From NCBI GenBank assembly GCA_041946825.1, contig JBHGBD010000024.1, forward strand, positions 8,878-72,877: a DNA stretch of 64,000 bases, written 5' to 3'. The notes under the pieces are model-generated. The model was not told the origin of the DNA, searched no databases, and saw only the letters and a program-made list of their open reading frames with translations. This document shows positions 9,216 to 18,715 of the stretch, in pieces; position 1 is the first letter of the stretch; the number at the start of each line of letters is the position of its first letter. The stretch is from CAZTHM01 sp041946825 (lineage in GTDB: Bacteria; Acidobacteriota; Terriglobia; UBA7540). The position numbers and the translations under genes were made by a program.

Positions 9216-12200
9216 ATGTCGCGTCCAGGTTGGAGTTGCGCAATCCTGTTGCTTGCCTTGCAGACGGCCAGCATGGCCGCCCAGCCGGGCGAGGAAGTTG
9301 ATCTGGCCCCCTTTGGCCATGCCAAAACGTGGGACGGAAACCGCGGAGTGGAATGGGATGAGCCACGGGATGTACGCCGAGTGGAAGTGGATTTCGCCGA
9401 CGCTGCGAGAATCCCTGACGCCGCTTCGCTCCAGGTTGAATACTGGGTGCGGAGCTGGCCGCCCAAGTTCCAAGGCGGGTGGACAAATACGGAATCCCCC
9501 TGGCAAGGGAAGTGGTACGCCGTTGACGCCTCGCGCGAAGTGCAAGGGAAAATCGTTTCTTTCCACTTCCGGCCGCTCTCCGTTGCGGAAAACCCCAACG
9601 CTGCCAATGTACCGGGTTACACGCCCTCGTTTCGCCGAACGCTGAAGATTCGCTTGCGTTTTTCCGGCGAGGCGGCCGCTCTTTCGGCGTTGCGCATCTA
9701 CGGCAACTCACGTTGGAACGTTCGTGAACTCAATCTCCAGACGGGATGCGAAGGAAAACCGCGGCTGGTAGTTTCGACGACCGCCTACAACGGCGAAATT
9801 CAGTCCACGGAGGCATTCGAGGGAAACCCTCCTGGCGTCCGATTGAAGATCCTTTACAGCGAGCACGAGCCTTCCTCGAATGATCAAACCATTCTTACTG
9901 TCCGAGCGGGTGAACAAGCCTTTGGCGTCCGTGTCGATGACGTGATCCAACGCAAGGGCGTTTACGTGCGGCCGCTCGGGATCTTCGTGGGCGACGGAGC
10001 GGCGGGAGAGAGTTTCGAGTCCTGGGTTGAGTCGGGCGCGATGCGCGAGGGCGAAGACATCATTAGCCGGACTACGCGTGAAGGGGAACAGTCGCTGGAG
10101 CGCGCCACGGCCGAAATTCCCCCGCTGAGCTTCACCCGGCGCCAGAGCAGCCATCAGCTTCGCTACATCCCTCTGGGCTTTCCTGCCAGCCGCGAGAAAT
10201 ACGGACTCGACTTCAACGGCAGCGTGTTCATCAACAAGCACGGCGTCAAGGCCATGAAGGAAGACTTGGCGCGCATGTTGTGGGAAGGCCCGGAAATCTA
10301 TTTCCGGGTCGCGACCGGGAATCCGCCGGACTTTCGCGAGCGCGAGGGTTCCGCCCGGCAACGCTTGCTCGAGGATTACCTGCCGCTGGTGACGACCCGC
10401 TGGTCGGGCGAGGGAATCGACTACGAAGAAGAAGCTTACGCCACGATGCTCGACGCTCCACTCGATGACGCGCGGTTGCGAGGCGATGAGCCGAGCCTGC
10501 TCCATCTCAAATTGCAGGCAAAAAATCTTTCAGCCCGAGACGCGGAATCATGGGTTTGGTTCGCCATCTCGCCGGCCGAGAAATGGGAGCTCAGGAACGG
10601 AATGGTGCTCGGGATCTCCGACGAGCACGGGACGTATCCTCTTCCCCGCTTGCGGGCGGTGGTTCAACCGGCGGCGGGGCTTCTGGAGCAGCACGAATTG
10701 CCTGCTAGCGCGGCATACTCGGGGAAGGCAATCCTGTGGAAAGTTCCCCTCGCGCCAGGAGCGACCGCGGCCTTGGAAATCAAGATCCCCTTCCGGACGC
10801 TCGAATCCGCCGCCGACCAGGAACGCGTGAAGGCCGCGACGTTTTCCGACCGGCTCAAGGAGACCCTCGCGTACTGGCGGAAGACGCTGAGCGAAGGAAT
10901 GCAACTCCACGTTCCGGACGAAGAATTCAACCGCTTTTACCGCGCGGAGCTTCAGCACATCCTGGTTTCAATCCAGCGCGACGTGAAGACCGGGCTCGAT
11001 ATGTGCCCCTGCGGGACCTACGACTACAACATGTTCGCCAACGAGACCCTGATGGAGGCGCGTCTGCTGGATATGCGAGGGCTCCATGATCAGGCGTGGC
11101 GTTGCATCCGGCCAATTGTCGAGTTGCAAGGGTCGCATCCTTTCCCCGGGCGTTTCAAGGATGGCTCCGCGATCTTCCATGGCGTCAAGGTGGATGCCGA
11201 TCACGACTACACCCATTCCGGCTACAACCTTAATCATGGGTGGACGCTCTGGACCGCATCTGAGCACTATCTCTACACCCGCGATCGCGGGTGGCTGGAG
11301 AGCGTTCTGCCCCATCTGCGCAAGGGGGCCGAATGGATCATCGCGGAGCGCAAAACCACGATGCAGACCGGCGTGGACGGCCAGCCCGTGCCCGAATACG
11401 GTCTGCTCCCTCCCGGCCAGCTTGAGGATAACGAGGAGTGGCATTACTGGTATGCCGTGAACGCTTATGCCTACCGCGGGCTGAACGCGTTCTCACAGGT
11501 GATGGAAGAGATCGATCCGGCCGAGGGCGTGCACCTGAGAAGGGAAGCGGCCGCCTACCGCGAGGACATCCGCCGCGCCGTGATGCGGTCGATGGCGGTG
11601 TCGCCGGCAGTGCCACTGCGCGACGGGACCTTCGTCCCGCACGTCCCACCGCGAACGCCCCTGCATGGCCGCGAGTACGGCTGGATCCGCAACATCCTCT
11701 ACGGCCCGCTCGCGCTGGTTGACTGCGGCGTGTTCGCGCCCGAAGAGGAAATCACTGGTTGGATTCTCGCCGACTACGAGGACAACCTCTTCATGAGCGA
11801 AGAATCCTTCGGCGTCCCGGACCGTGATTGGTTCAGCCGCGGCGGCATTACCCTCCAGCCCAATCTTGTGAACACGCCAGTCGTTTACCTGGAGCGCGAT
11901 CAGATTCCCCAGGCCCTGCGCGCCTTCTACAACACCTTTGCGGCCAGCTACTACCACGATGTTCTGGCTTTCACCGAGTGGGTTCCCACCTTTGGAATCG
12001 GAGGCGGCCCGTTCTTCAAGACCTCGGATGAAGCCGGATTCCTCGCCTGGCTGCGATTGTTCCTGATTCGAGAATCGGGCGACCGCCTGTTCCTGAATGC
12101 CGGCGCGCCACGCGAATGGTTCAAGGCGGGCCGGGCGATCGAGATCAGTCACGCGGCGACACTTTTCGGCGAGACGAGTCTTCGCGTGGAATCGCATCTC

Positions 12201-12404
12201 GAAGCAGGTTTCATCACGGCGACGGTCTTGCCTCCCACGCGTCGGCAGCCCAAGGAGATTTGGTTGCGACTTCGCCACCCGGAAGGGAAGCGGATTGCTC
12301 GCGTCGAAATCAATGGCGCGTCATGGAGCCAGTTTAATCCCGAAAAGGAATTGATCAGCTTGCCTCCTGGGGAAGACAAGGTGGAATTAAAGGCCTACTA
12401 CTGA
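9216..12404 (+). CDS. Large exported (alpha/alpha)-barrel enzyme, paralogue 2 of 3
   Basis: 1,062 residues; ATG at 9216 with GGGAG upstream and a signal peptide (MSRPGWSCAILLLALQTASM, then AA). It follows paralogue 1 by only 27 nt on the same strand, so the two are almost surely co-transcribed. It repeats the family blocks: DLAPFGH, ENPNAAN, RTLKIRLRF, FANETLM, VELQGSHPFPG, EHYLYTRDRGWL, VPEYGLLPPGQLED, YEDN and WFSRGG. The two copies differ widely outside these blocks, which suggests an old duplication and different substrates or linkages. The architecture is a beta-sandwich N-terminal region followed by a helical barrel and a short beta tail. No characterised relative is recognised. Confidence 0.85.
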   Translation: MSRPGWSCAILLLALQTASMAAQPGEEVDLAPFGHAKTWDGNRGVEWDEPRDVRRVEVDFADAARIPDAASLQVEYWVRSWPPKFQGGWTNTESPWQGKWYAVDASREVQGKIVSFHFRPLSVAENPNAANVPGYTPSFRRTLKIRLRFSGEAAALSALRIYGNSRWNVRELNLQTGCEGKPRLVVSTTAYNGEIQSTEAFEGNPPGVRLKILYSEHEPSSNDQTILTVRAGEQAFGVRVDDVIQRKGVYVRPLGIFVGDGAAGESFESWVESGAMREGEDIISRTTREGEQSLERATAEIPPLSFTRRQSSHQLRYIPLGFPASREKYGLDFNGSVFINKHGVKAMKEDLARMLWEGPEIYFRVATGNPPDFREREGSARQRLLEDYLPLVTTRWSGEGIDYEEEAYATMLDAPLDDARLRGDEPSLLHLKLQAKNLSARDAESWVWFAISPAEKWELRNGMVLGISDEHGTYPLPRLRAVVQPAAGLLEQHELPASAAYSGKAILWKVPLAPGATAALEIKIPFRTLESAADQERVKAATFSDRLKETLAYWRKTLSEGMQLHVPDEEFNRFYRAELQHILVSIQRDVKTGLDMCPCGTYDYNMFANETLMEARLLDMRGLHDQAWRCIRPIVELQGSHPFPGRFKDGSAIFHGVKVDADHDYTHSGYNLNHGWTLWTASEHYLYTRDRGWLESVLPHLRKGAEWIIAERKTTMQTGVDGQPVPEYGLLPPGQLEDNEEWHYWYAVNAYAYRGLNAFSQVMEEIDPAEGVHLRREAAAYREDIRRAVMRSMAVSPAVPLRDGTFVPHVPPRTPLHGREYGWIRNILYGPLALVDCGVFAPEEEITGWILADYEDNLFMSEESFGVPDRDWFSRGGITLQPNLVNTPVVYLERDQIPQALRAFYNTFAASYYHDVLAFTEWVPTFGIGGGPFFKTSDEAGFLAWLRLFLIRESGDRLFLNAGAPREWFKAGRAIEISHAATLFGETSLRVESHLEAGFITATVLPPTRRQPKEIWLRLRHPEGKRIARVEINGASWSQFNPEKELISLPPGEDKVELKAYY

Positions 12405-12757
12405 CCGGAAGAGCTGGCCGTGGCATGCTTCGCTTTTCGCCCCAAAGTCTGTATGTTGTTGATTTTGAGCCACATCTCAAATTAGGTTCCTTCCAGAAAC
12501 CGTATATAGCCGATTTTGGATAGCACCCCAGTTTTGTTCTCCACTGAATATAAGGGGTCACTTCGGATCCATTCGTCCCAGAGAACTCCGAGGGCAATGT
12601 CATCCTGAGAAGTCCCGAGGTTTTTCATCGAGAAGAGGCGGGGGTTCCGCATCTCCTACCGAGAAGAAAGCCAGTTGCGGGTCCCCAATTTGGCGAATTC
12701 CGAGGAGTTGAGAACAAGGGTATGACTAAAAGACACTAGAGAATGGACAAAATGTAC
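12405..12757. other. Intergenic region before gntR with a decayed interspersed repeat
   Basis: No gene is supported in these 353 nt. The stretch TGTCATCCTGAG at 12598-12609 and the following bases resemble a decayed form of the interspersed repeat seen at 40446 and 41457. No clear terminator for the upstream operon is seen. Confidence 0.45.
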
Positions 12758-12786
12758 TTGACAGACGGCTGCCGGGAGAGTAGTTT
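12758..12786 (+). promoter_or_regulatory. gntR promoter
   Basis: TTGACA at 12758-12763, a 17-nt spacer and TAGTTT at 12781-12786. The expected transcription start falls inside the operator at 12791-12807. Initiation would leave a leader shorter than 20 nt, which fits the absence of a ribosome site before the ATG at 12810. Confidence 0.6.
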
Positions 12787-12790
12787 ACGG

Positions 12791-12807
12791 CAATCGATAA
12801 TCGATTG
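12791..12807. promoter_or_regulatory. GntR-type operator (copy 2), autoregulatory site
   Basis: CAATCGATAATCGATTG is a 17-nt inverted repeat with a single central base. It ends two bases before the gntR start codon and covers the expected transcription start. Its 15-nt core is identical to the site at 5510-5524. Confidence 0.75.
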
Positions 12808-12809
12808 CG

Positions 12810-13523
12810 ATGGTTAGGCCTGTTCCGCGCAACACACTACGAAGTCGTATCTCCGGCCACCTCTTCGATGCCATCTTGCGGCATGAACTGCGCCCCGGCG
12901 ACCGGATTGTTGAGGCGAAGTTGGCGCGCCGCCTGGGCGTAGCCCAAAGCACGTTGCGGGAGGCGCTTCAGGAACTTGAACACAAGGGCTTGGTCACCAA
13001 ACGGGAAAATCACGGGACCTTTGTGAGCCGGCTGACGGCAAAAGATGTTGAGGACGTTTACGTCGTGCGTCTGGAACTGGAACCCCTTGCTGCTGCGTTG
13101 GCGCATCAGCACTGGACTGCCGAGCACGACTCTCACTTGGCTGGAGTTTTGGAGGAGATGAAAAAGGCCGGTGAGGAAAGGGATTTTGAGCAGCTCTTGA
13201 AATGCGACCTGGCGTTTCATCAATACATCTGGCACGTTTCTGGGAATAAGTGGCTGGAACGTGCTTTGAACGCCGTATGTCCATCGATATTCACCGGGTA
13301 CCTCATCTTTCTATTCTCGGGTGACACGTACGATTTCGCCCAGGACCATGAAGAGCATCAGACGCTGATAGCGGCCATTCAGAAGGGCGGCCCCGATGAA
13401 GTTCGAAGAATTTTCACGGAAATGATGGAAACATTCCGCGTTCAGGACGTCAGCAACTTGCGGCTAGTCGAGTCCAAGCACTCGGAGTCGGCGAGCGAAG
13501 CGAGGCTGGCAGCTCGTCCCTGA
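12810..13523 (+). CDS. GntR family transcriptional regulator, FCD (FadR-type) subfamily
   Basis: 237 residues. Residues 8-75 form the winged helix typical of GntR proteins (LRPGDRIVEAKLARRLGV, then STLREALQELEHKGLV). The rest is a helical FCD ligand domain with the CDLAFH metal/ligand motif and EEHQTLI near the end. Such proteins bind sugar acids or other small carboxylates and usually repress neighbouring catabolic genes. The start codon follows its own predicted operator by two bases with no Shine-Dalgarno sequence, so translation may be nearly leaderless. It is 67 nt upstream of the receptor gene on the same strand and probably co-transcribed with it. The shared operator predicts that it also controls the enzyme pair at 5832-12404. 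Confidence 0.93.
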   Translation: MVRPVPRNTLRSRISGHLFDAILRHELRPGDRIVEAKLARRLGVAQSTLREALQELEHKGLVTKRENHGTFVSRLTAKDVEDVYVVRLELEPLAAALAHQHWTAEHDSHLAGVLEEMKKAGEERDFEQLLKCDLAFHQYIWHVSGNKWLERALNAVCPSIFTGYLIFLFSGDTYDFAQDHEEHQTLIAAIQKGGPDEVRRIFTEMMETFRVQDVSNLRLVESKHSESASEARLAARP

Positions 13524-13590
13524 CGTAATCTTTCAACAATGTGTCCCATAGCGTTTTGAGTTGGGTAACGGGTCATCGAGGGAGGAGACA

Positions 13591-16500
13591 ATGGATCCGA
13601 AGAAGATGCGCAAAACATGCTCAGTCCTGGCGGTGGCGGCCGCTACACTCTTTCTCTTGCCGGGTTTATGGGCAGCTATTGACCGTGGCGCCGTCCGTGG
13701 CACGGTCACGGACCCGCAGGGGGCCGTAGTTCCCAATGCCACCATTACCATCACCAACGTCGAGCGGAAGGTCACCCAGACTGTGACCACCAACGACGCT
13801 GGTTTTTACAACGTGATTGAATTGGTGCCCGGCGAATACACCGTCCATGTGGAGGCGTCCGGGTTCGGGCCTGTCGAATTTAGCCAAGTAATCGTGAAAG
13901 CCGGTGACACGGTGACGGTGGACGCCGCCCTGAAGGTGGGAGGAAGGACCGAGAAATTGACCGTGACGGCGGCGGCTCCACTGGTTGAAACTGCCGCCTC
14001 CAATTTCACTACTGCCTCCCTGGCTTCCGGCATGATCAACGAACTGCCGCTGGTAGGCCGTGACCCGCAGACGCTCGTCCAACTGATTCCGGGTGTTACC
14101 CAGTCCACGGGGCCGACGGGCTCGGTCTTTGGCTTCGATAGTCAGTTTGGAGGGTTCCCAGACCCTCAACACCTGGTCGGCTCGGGCATCAGTGTGAATG
14201 GAAGCCAAGGGGGAGCGAACGCGTGGTATCTGGATGGCAGCTTGAATGCGGCCTTGGGAGCAGAAAATGTTGTGGTGAATCCTTCGCCGGATGCGATTGG
14301 CGAATTCAATGTTGTCAACAATGGCTTGGCGCCGGAGTACGGCCGCACCAGCGGTGCGGTCATCAACGTGGTCCTCAAGTCGGGGACCAACGAACTTCAC
14401 GGCAACGCTTACGAATTCAACCGCAACTCCTTTTTCAGCGCCACGAACCCCTTCGCCCGGCGCGACGCGCAGGGCCGGCCATTCCTCCAGCCCCAGGTCA
14501 ATTTCAACAATTTCGGCGGCACGTTGGGCGGGCCCGTGTACCTTCCACACCTCTACAACGGGAAGAACCGCACTTTCTTCTTTGTCTCCTACGACGTGCA
14601 GTTTCTCCACGAATCGCGGAACAGGATTCTGACCGTGCCGTTGCCGAACGAGAAGCAGGGAGATTTCCGCGGAGACCCACGCTTTGATGATGTCTGCGAC
14701 CCTGTTGGGCATCCCGAACGCTGCTTGTACGACCCATACACCACCACCGGCCCGGACGCCGAGGGGCTCTTCCACCGCACGCCCTTTGCGACCCCGGTCA
14801 TTCCTACCGATCGAATCGATCCGCTGGCGGCGTTCTATGTCTCGAGTTTTCCCGACCCGAATTTTGTCGATCCGCTTTCACCCTGCTCCACGTCGACTCC
14901 GGTTGTATGCGACAACTTCATTGGAGCAGTGGGGAGCAGCCAGACGACTCACAACATCTCAATCAAGATTGACCATCAGGCCAGCGACAAACACAAGCTC
15001 TTCGCGGAGTGGCTCTTCAACCCGAGTTACTACCAGAATTTCAAATACCCTTGGAACGGCGCAACGGCCCAAACCCAGACGGGCGCCGCAGGCGCCCAAC
15101 CCTACCGCACCATAAACCAGATTTTTGCCTTGGGTCTCACCTCAACGCTGAGCCCAACCTTCATCAACGAAGCCCGCGTGATGTTCAGCCGGCAAAACCA
15201 GATTGCCACTCCCAATCCGGATAACGTCACACAGACCTCGGAAGTGATTGATCGCGTGAAGGACCTCAACTTCGTGTTGATTCCTCCCTTCCAGGTCGTT
15301 CCCAACGTCAGTTACGGTGAACCTAACCTGGGCATCGGCGTCGGCTGGGGGCCGCAACAATGGCAGAACGGCATCCAGGGCGTCCAGGCCTACACGCTCA
15401 TTGACAATGTGACGAAGATCCTGGGCAAGCACACACTGAAGGGCGGCCTCATGTTCCGCCGCGACAACAACTGGAACCACGCCAACTGGGGATTCGGGCT
15501 GGGGTTTGGCGGGGGGCTGACGAGTGACCCCGTGACGGGTGGCGGCAGCGGCCTTGCCCAGTTCCTGTTAGGGGCCGTGGACCCGGGCTCGGGAACTGGA
15601 ACATACCATGCCCCGTGGCAGACAAACGACTACTGGGGTCTCTATGTTCAGGATGAATACCGCCTCACCCCCAACTTCACGCTTAATGTCGGTGTTCGCT
15701 GGGACCTGTTCGGGTGGTTCCGCGAGCGGTATGATGACGTCGCCAATTTCGATTTCAACTCCCAAAATCCGGAGGTACCGTATCCGGGGCGCCTTGGCTA
15801 CTTTGGGACGCCCAGCCATCCGGACCGCAACGTCTTCCCCGCGCACAAAAACAGCTTTGGCCCGCGCCTTGCCTTCTCCTGGTCACCGTTTGGGGACCGC
15901 AAGACGGTCATCCGCGGCGGCTTCGGGCTGGTATACAGTAACGGGATCAGTGTTGCCTTCGGGACGCAAAACGGCGCGATCAGTTCACCCGCCTATGCCA
16001 ACTACGTCGGATATCCGGGTGATTACACAGGCCAACGCCCGGCGTTTCGCTTGAGCGATGGCGCGCCGCCGGCCAATTTGCCTGCCCTGGACTTCGCCAA
16101 GCAAACCCAGGAACAGTTCCTCGGAACTACGGTCGGCGGGTTCCTGCAGGGGAAGAAAGATCCTTACACCGAGCAGTGGAGCCTTTACGTCCAGCGCGAA
16201 CTCGGCTCCAACATGGCCCTCAGCGTGGGGTACGTCGGTACCTATGGCTTTGGTCTCTACGGCGACGAGTTCCGCAGTTACGACTACGTGCCGACTGCCA
16301 CGCGCCTCCAGTATCGCAACAATATCAACAATGAAATTGCCTGCGACCCCGCGATTGGGGCGATTTATGGCTACGGCGCAACCTGCCCGGCCTACCTCGT
16401 CTCCCGGCCCTTCCCGCAATACAACGACGTGACCATGAATACCAGCCCCGACGGTTACAGCCGCTATCACTCTCTGCAGGTCAAATTCGACAAACGCTAC

Positions 16501-17409
16501 TCCCAGGGTTTGCAATTTCTGCTCGCTTACACGATCCAGAAGACCATGTCGAGCCCAAACACGGGGAGCCTGATTGGCAATACCGCGACGCCCACCACCT
16601 TCGGCCGTACGGTGGGGCGGAGCTCTTTTGTGGCAGGTGCAATTTCGGGTGGTTCCGCCAATGGCGCTGCGACGTGGGGCGGTGGCGCGGCTGAAGATCC
16701 CGACAATCGTCGCCGTTACCGGGCGCTTGCTCCTGACGACATCCCCCAGATTCTCAACATGGCTGTGGTGTACGAACTCCCCTTCGGAGTAGGCAAACGG
16801 TTCCTCAACCAGAAGGGGGTGGCCGACAGGATCTTGGGTGGCTGGAAACTCGTCCAGAACTGGAATTTCCAAAGCGGAGTGCCGCTTACCTTTAACGCGC
16901 CATGTAACAACATCAGCTGCCGGCCAAACCTTATCGGTGACCCTTCGGCTGGGCGCTCCGGCAAGACTCTCCAGGAACGCGAGCAACAGTGGTACAACCC
17001 CGCGGCCTTCGAAGCGCCCTTCGGTTCTGACCCGGCGGTGATCCAGGGCATCAGCACCGGGACCAATCCGGACGGGTCGCCCTTCGACTACAACAGTGAC
17101 ATCAATTGGGTCTTTGGGAATGAGGGCCTGCGGCCGCCATCGGGACGCAGTCCTGCCTTCTGGAATACCGACATGAGCCTGGCCAAAGACATCCATCTCT
17201 CCGAGAGCAAATACTTCCAAGTGCGCTGGGATGTCTTCAACGCGCTCAATCACCAGAACCTGGGCCTGCCGAATACTTCCTGGTGCTTGCCCCCCGGCCC
17301 GAATGGCGAGACGGACGCCATCCATATTGTCGGCTGCCGGTTCGGACAAATCACCAACGTGCAGACCGATCCACGAGCCATGCAGTTCGGCCTGAAGTTC
17401 TACTGGTAA
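13591..17409 (+). CDS. Oar-type TonB-dependent outer-membrane receptor
   Basis: 1,272 residues; the ATG at 13591 follows GGAGGAGACA and is preferred over an in-frame TTG at 13561. A signal peptide (about residues 1-32, ending LLPGLWA) precedes a carboxypeptidase-regulatory-like beta-sandwich at about 35-115 (RGTVTDPQGAVVPNATITIT). A plug region follows (SGMINELPLVGRDPQTLVQL) and then a long beta barrel with repeated aromatic strands, ending LKFYW with the terminal aromatic residue typical of outer-membrane barrels. Large receptors of this build are abundant in Acidobacteriota and are thought to take up oligosaccharides or other large ligands. Its position behind gntR and next to exported glycan enzymes suggests import of their products. 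A terminator follows at 17452. Confidence 0.93.
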   Translation: MDPKKMRKTCSVLAVAAATLFLLPGLWAAIDRGAVRGTVTDPQGAVVPNATITITNVERKVTQTVTTNDAGFYNVIELVPGEYTVHVEASGFGPVEFSQVIVKAGDTVTVDAALKVGGRTEKLTVTAAAPLVETAASNFTTASLASGMINELPLVGRDPQTLVQLIPGVTQSTGPTGSVFGFDSQFGGFPDPQHLVGSGISVNGSQGGANAWYLDGSLNAALGAENVVVNPSPDAIGEFNVVNNGLAPEYGRTSGAVINVVLKSGTNELHGNAYEFNRNSFFSATNPFARRDAQGRPFLQPQVNFNNFGGTLGGPVYLPHLYNGKNRTFFFVSYDVQFLHESRNRILTVPLPNEKQGDFRGDPRFDDVCDPVGHPERCLYDPYTTTGPDAEGLFHRTPFATPVIPTDRIDPLAAFYVSSFPDPNFVDPLSPCSTSTPVVCDNFIGAVGSSQTTHNISIKIDHQASDKHKLFAEWLFNPSYYQNFKYPWNGATAQTQTGAAGAQPYRTINQIFALGLTSTLSPTFINEARVMFSRQNQIATPNPDNVTQTSEVIDRVKDLNFVLIPPFQVVPNVSYGEPNLGIGVGWGPQQWQNGIQGVQAYTLIDNVTKILGKHTLKGGLMFRRDNNWNHANWGFGLGFGGGLTSDPVTGGGSGLAQFLLGAVDPGSGTGTYHAPWQTNDYWGLYVQDEYRLTPNFTLNVGVRWDLFGWFRERYDDVANFDFNSQNPEVPYPGRLGYFGTPSHPDRNVFPAHKNSFGPRLAFSWSPFGDRKTVIRGGFGLVYSNGISVAFGTQNGAISSPAYANYVGYPGDYTGQRPAFRLSDGAPPANLPALDFAKQTQEQFLGTTVGGFLQGKKDPYTEQWSLYVQRELGSNMALSVGYVGTYGFGLYGDEFRSYDYVPTATRLQYRNNINNEIACDPAIGAIYGYGATCPAYLVSRPFPQYNDVTMNTSPDGYSRYHSLQVKFDKRYSQGLQFLLAYTIQKTMSSPNTGSLIGNTATPTTFGRTVGRSSFVAGAISGGSANGAATWGGGAAEDPDNRRRYRALAPDDIPQILNMAVVYELPFGVGKRFLNQKGVADRILGGWKLVQNWNFQSGVPLTFNAPCNNISCRPNLIGDPSAGRSGKTLQEREQQWYNPAAFEAPFGSDPAVIQGISTGTNPDGSPFDYNSDINWVFGNEGLRPPSGRSPAFWNTDMSLAKDIHLSESKYFQVRWDVFNALNHQNLGLPNTSWCLPPGPNGETDAIHIVGCRFGQITNVQTDPRAMQFGLKFYW

Positions 17410-17451
17410 TGATTGGGTCTGGTCTATAATGGCCGCGTGGAATAAACTTCC

Positions 17452-17491
17452 AGGTGCCGGTCGCCGCGAGCGGCCGGCACCTTCGTTTTTT
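17452..17491 (+). terminator. Rho-independent terminator after the receptor gene
   Basis: A 9-bp stem AGGTGCCGG (17452-17460) pairs with CCGGCACCT (17474-17482) around a 13-nt loop, followed within three bases by a run of seven T (17485-17491). It lies 43 nt after the receptor stop and before the next start codon. Confidence 0.85.
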
Positions 17492-17506
17492 CAGGGGCAA
17501 TTAACG

Positions 17507-18715
17507 GTGACCCGAGGGCTGGCGAGGCAACGTCAAGGGGGCTTCCTCATGAGCTTGGCGCTACTGTGCGTCGCCCGCGGCTCAGCGTGGCCTCAGCAGA
17601 ATCCGCAAACTGAAGCCGCCTGGCACGCGAACCTGGCTGCGGCCGCGATGCAAAGGCATGATTTCGCGCAGGCGGAAAAGGAATGGGCAAAGGTCGTCGA
17701 ACTTGACCACGCCTCTGCACAGGCGCAGCACAATCTGGGCATTGTCCGCTATTTGCAGCGGAAATACCCCGCAGCGGAACAGGCACTGCGGCACGCCCTT
17801 AAGCTGGATCCCGCGCTGGGGAGCGCTCGGGCCCTGCTGGGAGCCAGCCTGGTTCGGGAAGGGAAGGCGGATCAGGCCATCGCGGAGCTCGATCGCGCGC
17901 TGAAATCACGTTTGAACGATTCCGCTGAACGAACCGCGCGCCTGGCGCTCCACGAGGCCTTGATGGCGCGCGGCGACTATGGCCGCGCCGTCGAAGTTCT
18001 TCAGCCGCTCGCTCGCAGGGACCCCAAGGACCTGGACGCGCTCTACTATCTCGGTCAGGTGTACCTGCAACTCTCGGCAGAAAAGTTCCGCGAAATTGCC
18101 CAGGCTGACCCGGATTCGTGTCGGGTCCACCAGATCGTCGCGGATTCGCTGGCCAAGCAAGGACTGTACAAAGACGCCATGCGCGAGTACCGAGCCGCCT
18201 TGGACAAGAAGCCGGACCTTCCCGGGGTCCACTATCAGATCGGCCTGCTTTACTGGCTTCATGAGCAAACCCCCGAGGGAATCAGCGCCGCGAAACGAGA
18301 GTATGAGCAGGAAATTCAAATCAACCCGTTCGATGCCTGGACGGAGTTCCGGTTAGGGCAAGTGAACTCAAAACAACACGATGAGCCCCAGGCGATCGCT
18401 CACCTCCGGCGGGCCATCGAAATCGATCCGACGCACGTCCCGGCTCGGACGCTGTTGGCTCGAGTCCTGGAATCGGGCGGTGCCCTCGCCGAAGCGCAAG
18501 CCCAGCTCGAGGCGGCACGCAAGATCGATCCGAATGACCCGACGGTGAGATATCGGCTGGCCCAACTCTACAAGCGGCGTGGCGATGAGGCCACCTCGGC
18601 TGTGGAAATGAAGGCCTTCAAGGAAATCCAGGCATCGCGAGAAGGGAGTTCACGAGAGTTGGAAAAGGCTCTCAAAGGGATTGCGGAACCAGAGGGGCAG
18701 GATGAAGAGCACTAG
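17507..18715 (+). CDS. Exported TPR-repeat protein (first of three)
   Basis: 402 residues from a GTG at 17507, chosen because it lies after the terminator and gives a signal with basic residues (TRGLARQRQGGFLMSLALLC). An ATG at 17549 with AAGGGGG upstream is the alternative. The rest is a run of about nine TPR units with the usual W/LG/Y/A/F/A/P pattern (for example YPAAEQALRHALKLDP, AIAHLRRAIEIDP). No catalytic domain is present, so it is probably a periplasmic scaffold or assembly factor. The next gene overlaps it by 14 nt, and three TPR genes follow one another, which implies a shared complex. Confidence 0.82.
   Translation: MTRGLARQRQGGFLMSLALLCVARGSAWPQQNPQTEAAWHANLAAAAMQRHDFAQAEKEWAKVVELDHASAQAQHNLGIVRYLQRKYPAAEQALRHALKLDPALGSARALLGASLVREGKADQAIAELDRALKSRLNDSAERTARLALHEALMARGDYGRAVEVLQPLARRDPKDLDALYYLGQVYLQLSAEKFREIAQADPDSCRVHQIVADSLAKQGLYKDAMREYRAALDKKPDLPGVHYQIGLLYWLHEQTPEGISAAKREYEQEIQINPFDAWTEFRLGQVNSKQHDEPQAIAHLRRAIEIDPTHVPARTLLARVLESGGALAEAQAQLEAARKIDPNDPTVRYRLAQLYKRRGDEATSAVEMKAFKEIQASREGSSRELEKALKGIAEPEGQDEEH

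Noticed and set aside
12405..12757. A transposase remnant before gntR
   Set aside because: No coding similarity or terminal repeats; only a faint match to the interspersed palindromic repeat is visible.
15985..17349. A 454-codon minus-strand frame under the receptor gene
   Set aside because: Shadow of the TonB receptor barrel region; no start signal and no recognisable domain.
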